From positions 1 to 7,357 of the forward strand of contig JAGHDT010000035.1 of NCBI GenBank assembly GCA_021159805.1: a DNA stretch of 7,357 nucleotides, written 5' to 3'. Shown piece after piece: positions 5,018-7,357 of the stretch. The position numbers were made by a program, and so were the translations under genes. Position 1 is the stretch's first letter. Each line of letters opens with the position of its first letter. The notes beneath the pieces are model-generated. The model made no database searches, was not told the DNA's origin, and saw nothing but the letters and a program-made list of their open reading frames with translations. The DNA comes from Anaerolineae bacterium. Its GTDB lineage: Bacteria > Chloroflexota > Anaerolineae > B4-G1 > SLSP01.

Positions 5018-6241
5018 TCACTTCCGCACAAACAGGGCTGTGCTGTTGCCTTTGCCTCGCTTGCGTTTCAGGGTTCGCAGTTGCCGGCCGACGGGTTTCG
5101 ACTTGATGAGACGGGTGATCGGTGTCGACCCACCGATTACCAGGATCCGATCGCCCTGCTCCAGATGGGTGGCCGCGGTGACCAGCGCGTGCTCCACCGC
5201 ATCGGGCCCCTCGTCATGCCTGAGCCTTCCAACCACCAGGGTCGGATGGCTGTTCTCCGGCACGAACGAGGTCTCGTGATGCAGCTTAATGGCATCTTGC
5301 GAACAGCCATTGTCGATCAGATTCTGTCTGGACGTGCGCAGGGCGAGCAGGTCTCTCCCCACCAGATCCAGCTGCTGAGGGGCGAACCGCCGCCAAAGCA
5401 AGACGGGAAGGATGCCCTGCCCGGGGTTGAAGATGCAGAGCCTGTCGACACCGGCATCGTCAAGACCGTGCAGGATGGGATCCTGAAGTGCTTTGTAGGC
5501 CAGAATGGTTGCGTAACTCAACGTGTCAAATTCCGCGAGCCCGCGCATCGTCCGTAATGCTAGCACGGTTCTATCCAGGGTGAATGTGATGGTCGCGCGA
5601 TCGTAGAGTCCGTCAGCCCAACTTGAGGGTATATCCGACGCATCTTGTTCACCTGTGAAACGGTAGTGGAAGACGGCGTGCGCCGCTGTGGTCCGGTGCA
5701 GGAGTATCTCAATACCGGGACTTGACAGCGTCTTTTCGACCAGTTCCTCAAGCGGCGAGACCACGACAACTGCGATCAGCCCGTCTGTCGACACAACGCG
5801 TTCTGCCCTGAGGAGCAGAGAGCGGATCACAGACTTTCCGGCCTTGCCGGGGATATTGGACACGACTACATCAAAGTCCTCTTCTATCACATCGTCGTAG
5901 CCCAGGCTGCCGTATGCCCTGACGTTGGGGATCTCGTTGAGGATGCCGTTATGCCGGGCGAATGCCACGGCCAGCGCATCGCGGTCCACGAGATGAATCT
6001 CACTCTCGGGGGCCACTTGCGCCAGTGCGAGCCCCAGTGGGCCGTATCCGCAGCCAAGGTCCAGGATCTTCCGAGCATGACTCAGGTCGATGTCAACCAG
6101 GCTCTTGAGCAGATGATGTGTGCCAACGTCGACCTGGTGACTGCTAAAGAGACTCTGGGCCACAGCAAAGTGCAGCGTTGTCCCGGCGTAGTGGAGATCA
6201 ACCGTTTTCTTGGTGTAGGGATCTAGCATATTCGATACCAT
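5018..6241 (-). CDS. Two-domain SAM-dependent methyltransferase, RsmC/RlmG-like
   Basis: The protein (407 residues from this start) is a probable RNA methyltransferase with two Rossmann-type halves, as in RsmC and RlmG, which make m2G in rRNA. The first half (about 5-200) has DLHYAGTTLHFAVAQSLFSSHQVDVGTHHLL (15-45, the MTS entry region, FSSHQVDVGT being characteristic), SAM motif I KILDLGCGYGPLGLAL (58-73), an acidic strand-2 end HLVDRDALAV (83-92), and motif IV VVVSNIPGKAG (125-135). The usual NPPF of N-methylating enzymes is here NIPG. The second half (about 205-407) has a worn motif I, LCIFNPGQGILPVLLW, and ends in a basic stretch (KPVGRQLRTLKRKRGKG) that could bind RNA. ATG at 6241 is preferred because it follows the truB stop by 22 nt; ATG 6229 fits equally, and ATG 6310 would lie inside truB. 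No clear ribosome site is seen. Target unknown. Confidence 0.85.
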   Translation of the reverse strand: MVSNMLDPYTKKTVDLHYAGTTLHFAVAQSLFSSHQVDVGTHHLLKSLVDIDLSHARKILDLGCGYGPLGLALAQVAPESEIHLVDRDALAVAFARHNGILNEIPNVRAYGSLGYDDVIEEDFDVVVSNIPGKAGKSVIRSLLLRAERVVSTDGLIAVVVVSPLEELVEKTLSSPGIEILLHRTTAAHAVFHYRFTGEQDASDIPSSWADGLYDRATITFTLDRTVLALRTMRGLAEFDTLSYATILAYKALQDPILHGLDDAGVDRLCIFNPGQGILPVLLWRRFAPQQLDLVGRDLLALRTSRQNLIDNGCSQDAIKLHHETSFVPENSHPTLVVGRLRHDEGPDAVEHALVTAATHLEQGDRILVIGGSTPITRLIKSKPVGRQLRTLKRKRGKGNSTALFVRK

Positions 6242-6263
6242 TTTGTGGTGTGTGCTGGTGACA

Positions 6264-7151
6264 CTATCCGTCAGAGGGCGGCAAGACCAGAGTCGGTCGG
6301 TACTGCGCATCCGATACTCTGGTCAGCACCGCGATTAGGTTGCCCTGCTGATCGTGGGCTTGGATGGATTCCACGGCATTACTGGCCTGTATGTCAATCT
6401 CTTGCCCATAGCGAAGTGCTCGCTCTTGCTCGGGCGTCACGATGGCGGTAGGCATCCCCCTGAGTGTTGTCTGGGGGGGCAGCAGCGCCTCTGCCAGGCC
6501 GCCCACTGCATACAACTCCTCGAGCTCTGCCAGTGGCCGTGCCTGCACGATTGCGAAGGGCCCGCTGACCAGGCGCCGCAGCTCTCGAATATGTCCGCCG
6601 CAACTGAGTTGCTGTCCGAGATCGTGGGCCAGGCTCCGAATGTAGGTTCCAGATGAACAGGCAACATCCAGTGTCAGGTCCGGTGGCTGCCAATCAACGA
6701 TGTCAATGGCGTGGATCGTGACAACACGAGGTTCGCGCGGTATCTCTTTTCCCTGACGTGCAAGCTCATAGAGCTTGCGTCCCTTGACCTTAATGGCCGC
6801 ATACATCGGTGGGATCTGCTCGATGGGGCCCATAAATGCGGTGAGTGCGTTCTCAATGGCGGTGCGGTCTACGGTGACGGTTCTGCGCTCGGTGATCTCT
6901 CCGTCGGCGTCATAGGTGTCGGTGATCTCACCCATCCGTACGACACTGCGGTAGCGCTTGTCACCGCGCATCGCGAACCGTGAGAGCCGGGTGGCGGGTC
7001 CCACCAACACGACCAAGACGCCGGTTGCCAGCGGGTCAAGTGTGCCGGCGTGGCCGACACGGCGCGTGCGTGCCAACCGCCGCACGACATTGACGACATC
7101 GTGCGATGTCATTCCAGAGGGCTTGTCGACGACAAGCACACCACTAATCAT
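6264..7151 (-). CDS. truB: tRNA pseudouridine(55) synthase TruB
   Basis: TruB isomerises U55 in the T-loop of tRNAs to pseudouridine and also helps fold tRNA. The 295-residue protein opens with GVLVVDKPSGMTSHDVV (4-20), then RRVGHAGTLDPLATGVL (30-46) with catalytic Asp39. GDKRYRSVVRMG (63-74) contains the conserved Tyr that stacks on the flipped base, and QIPPMYAAIKVKGRKLYELAR (112-132), CSSGTYIRSLAHDLG (165-179) and the Leu/Arg-rich GGHIRELRRLVSGPF (185-199) follow. The C-terminal part (about 236-290) looks like the usual TruB C-terminal or PUA-like RNA-binding domain. The ATG overlaps the nrnA stop by 8 bases (7144-7151) and lacks its own strong Shine-Dalgarno, suggesting translational coupling. 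Confidence 0.96.
   Translation of the reverse strand: MISGVLVVDKPSGMTSHDVVNVVRRLARTRRVGHAGTLDPLATGVLVVLVGPATRLSRFAMRGDKRYRSVVRMGEITDTYDADGEITERRTVTVDRTAIENALTAFMGPIEQIPPMYAAIKVKGRKLYELARQGKEIPREPRVVTIHAIDIVDWQPPDLTLDVACSSGTYIRSLAHDLGQQLSCGGHIRELRRLVSGPFAIVQARPLAELEELYAVGGLAEALLPPQTTLRGMPTAIVTPEQERALRYGQEIDIQASNAVESIQAHDQQGNLIAVLTRVSDAQYRPTLVLPPSDG
6285..6324 (-). other. Inverted repeat / hairpin near the 3' end of truB
   Basis: GACCAGAGT (6285-6293) and ACTCTGGTC (6316-6324) are perfect 9-bp arms. Inside, TCGG (6297-6300) can pair with CCGA (6311-6314), leaving a 10-nt loop that holds the ATG at 6308-6310. It is within truB coding sequence, about 45-80 nt before the methyltransferase start, and has no T-run after it. 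Confidence 0.4.
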
Positions 7152-7356
7152 AGTTGTTGAGCGTCTCTCTCACCATCGCCAGGGCGCGTTCAACCGCACT
7201 ATCGAGGGGGCCGGGCACGCTGCATCCTGCTGCCTGGCGGTGACCGCCGCCGCCAAGTGCGCGCGCGATCGGGGCCACGTTATAGCCAGGCCGCGCACGG
7301 AAGCTGATTTTGACGGTCCCATCGCGCATCTCCATGAAAGTGGCGATGACTTTGGC
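7144..7356 (-). CDS. nrnA: DHH-family phosphoesterase NrnA-like, C-terminal fragment (5' end outside window)
   Basis: The last 70 residues are present, read from the right edge in frame with no start codon needed. They show DGTVKISFRARPGYNVAPIA (11-30) and ALGGGGHRQAAG (32-43), the DHHA1-domain signature GGGHxxAAG of nanoRNase / pAp phosphatases. NrnA degrades short oligoribonucleotides from the 5' end and removes the 3' phosphate from 3',5'-bisphosphates such as pAp. The DHH catalytic domain lies outside the window. Its place directly upstream of truB, with overlapping stop and start, is the usual bacterial order rbfA-nrnA-truB and supports the call over other DHHA1 proteins such as RecJ or GdpP. 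Confidence 0.87.
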   Translation of the reverse strand, partial: AKVIATFMEMRDGTVKISFRARPGYNVAPIARALGGGGHRQAAGCSVPGPLDSAVERALAMVRETLNNYD

Positions 7357-7357
7357 C

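Noticed and set aside
6242..6310. Upstream ATG that would lengthen the methyltransferase by 23 residues
   Set aside because: It would overlap truB by 47 bases and adds no family-like sequence; the DPYTKKTV start region is reached from 6241 or 6229.

Overview
The window looks like ordinary chromosomal DNA of a moderately GC-rich bacterium, most likely a member of the Chloroflexota. This is inference. It rests on two adjacent exported proteins with long Thr/Pro-rich linkers, a style common in Anaerolineae-type genomes, and on a nrnA-truB-ribF cluster with typical bacterial proteins. I see no mobile element, tRNA, rRNA, CRISPR array or phage gene. I found no clear-cut novel system. The most unusual points are a GNAT gene with no standard start codon behind a perfect Shine-Dalgarno, a palindrome lying across a strong promoter, and a two-domain methyltransferase with an altered catalytic motif.

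Left part (1-1460). The window opens inside the last 56 codons of a plus-strand HAD-type phosphatase. It meets a minus-strand GNAT acetyltransferase tail to tail, and one CTAG supplies both stop codons. The GNAT gene is read leftward from a good sigma70-type promoter near 1254-1282, with a leader of about 115 nt. A divergent promoter (1396-1423) fires rightward and is overlapped by an 8+8 bp inverted repeat.

Middle part (1458-3937). Three plus-strand genes are tightly packed: a parvulin-type peptidyl-prolyl isomerase lipoprotein, a membrane-anchored protein with a Thr/Pro-rich stalk and an unrecognised extracytoplasmic domain, and rsmI (16S rRNA C1402 2'-O-methyltransferase). The second gene starts 9 bases after the first ends, and rsmI starts inside the stop codon of the second (TAATG). 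The two exported proteins may act together at the cell surface; rsmI is probably co-transcribed with them but functionally separate.

Right part (4027-7356). Four minus-strand genes form an operon read from right to left: nrnA (3' end only), truB, a tandem-domain SAM methyltransferase of the RsmC/RlmG type, and ribF. The order nrnA-truB-ribF is the usual tail of the bacterial nusA-infB-rbfA translation operon; the methyltransferase is an insertion between truB and ribF. Its place among RNA-modification genes fits a role in RNA methylation. The two operons converge at 3938-4026, where the only structure seen is a small hairpin at the rsmI stop.
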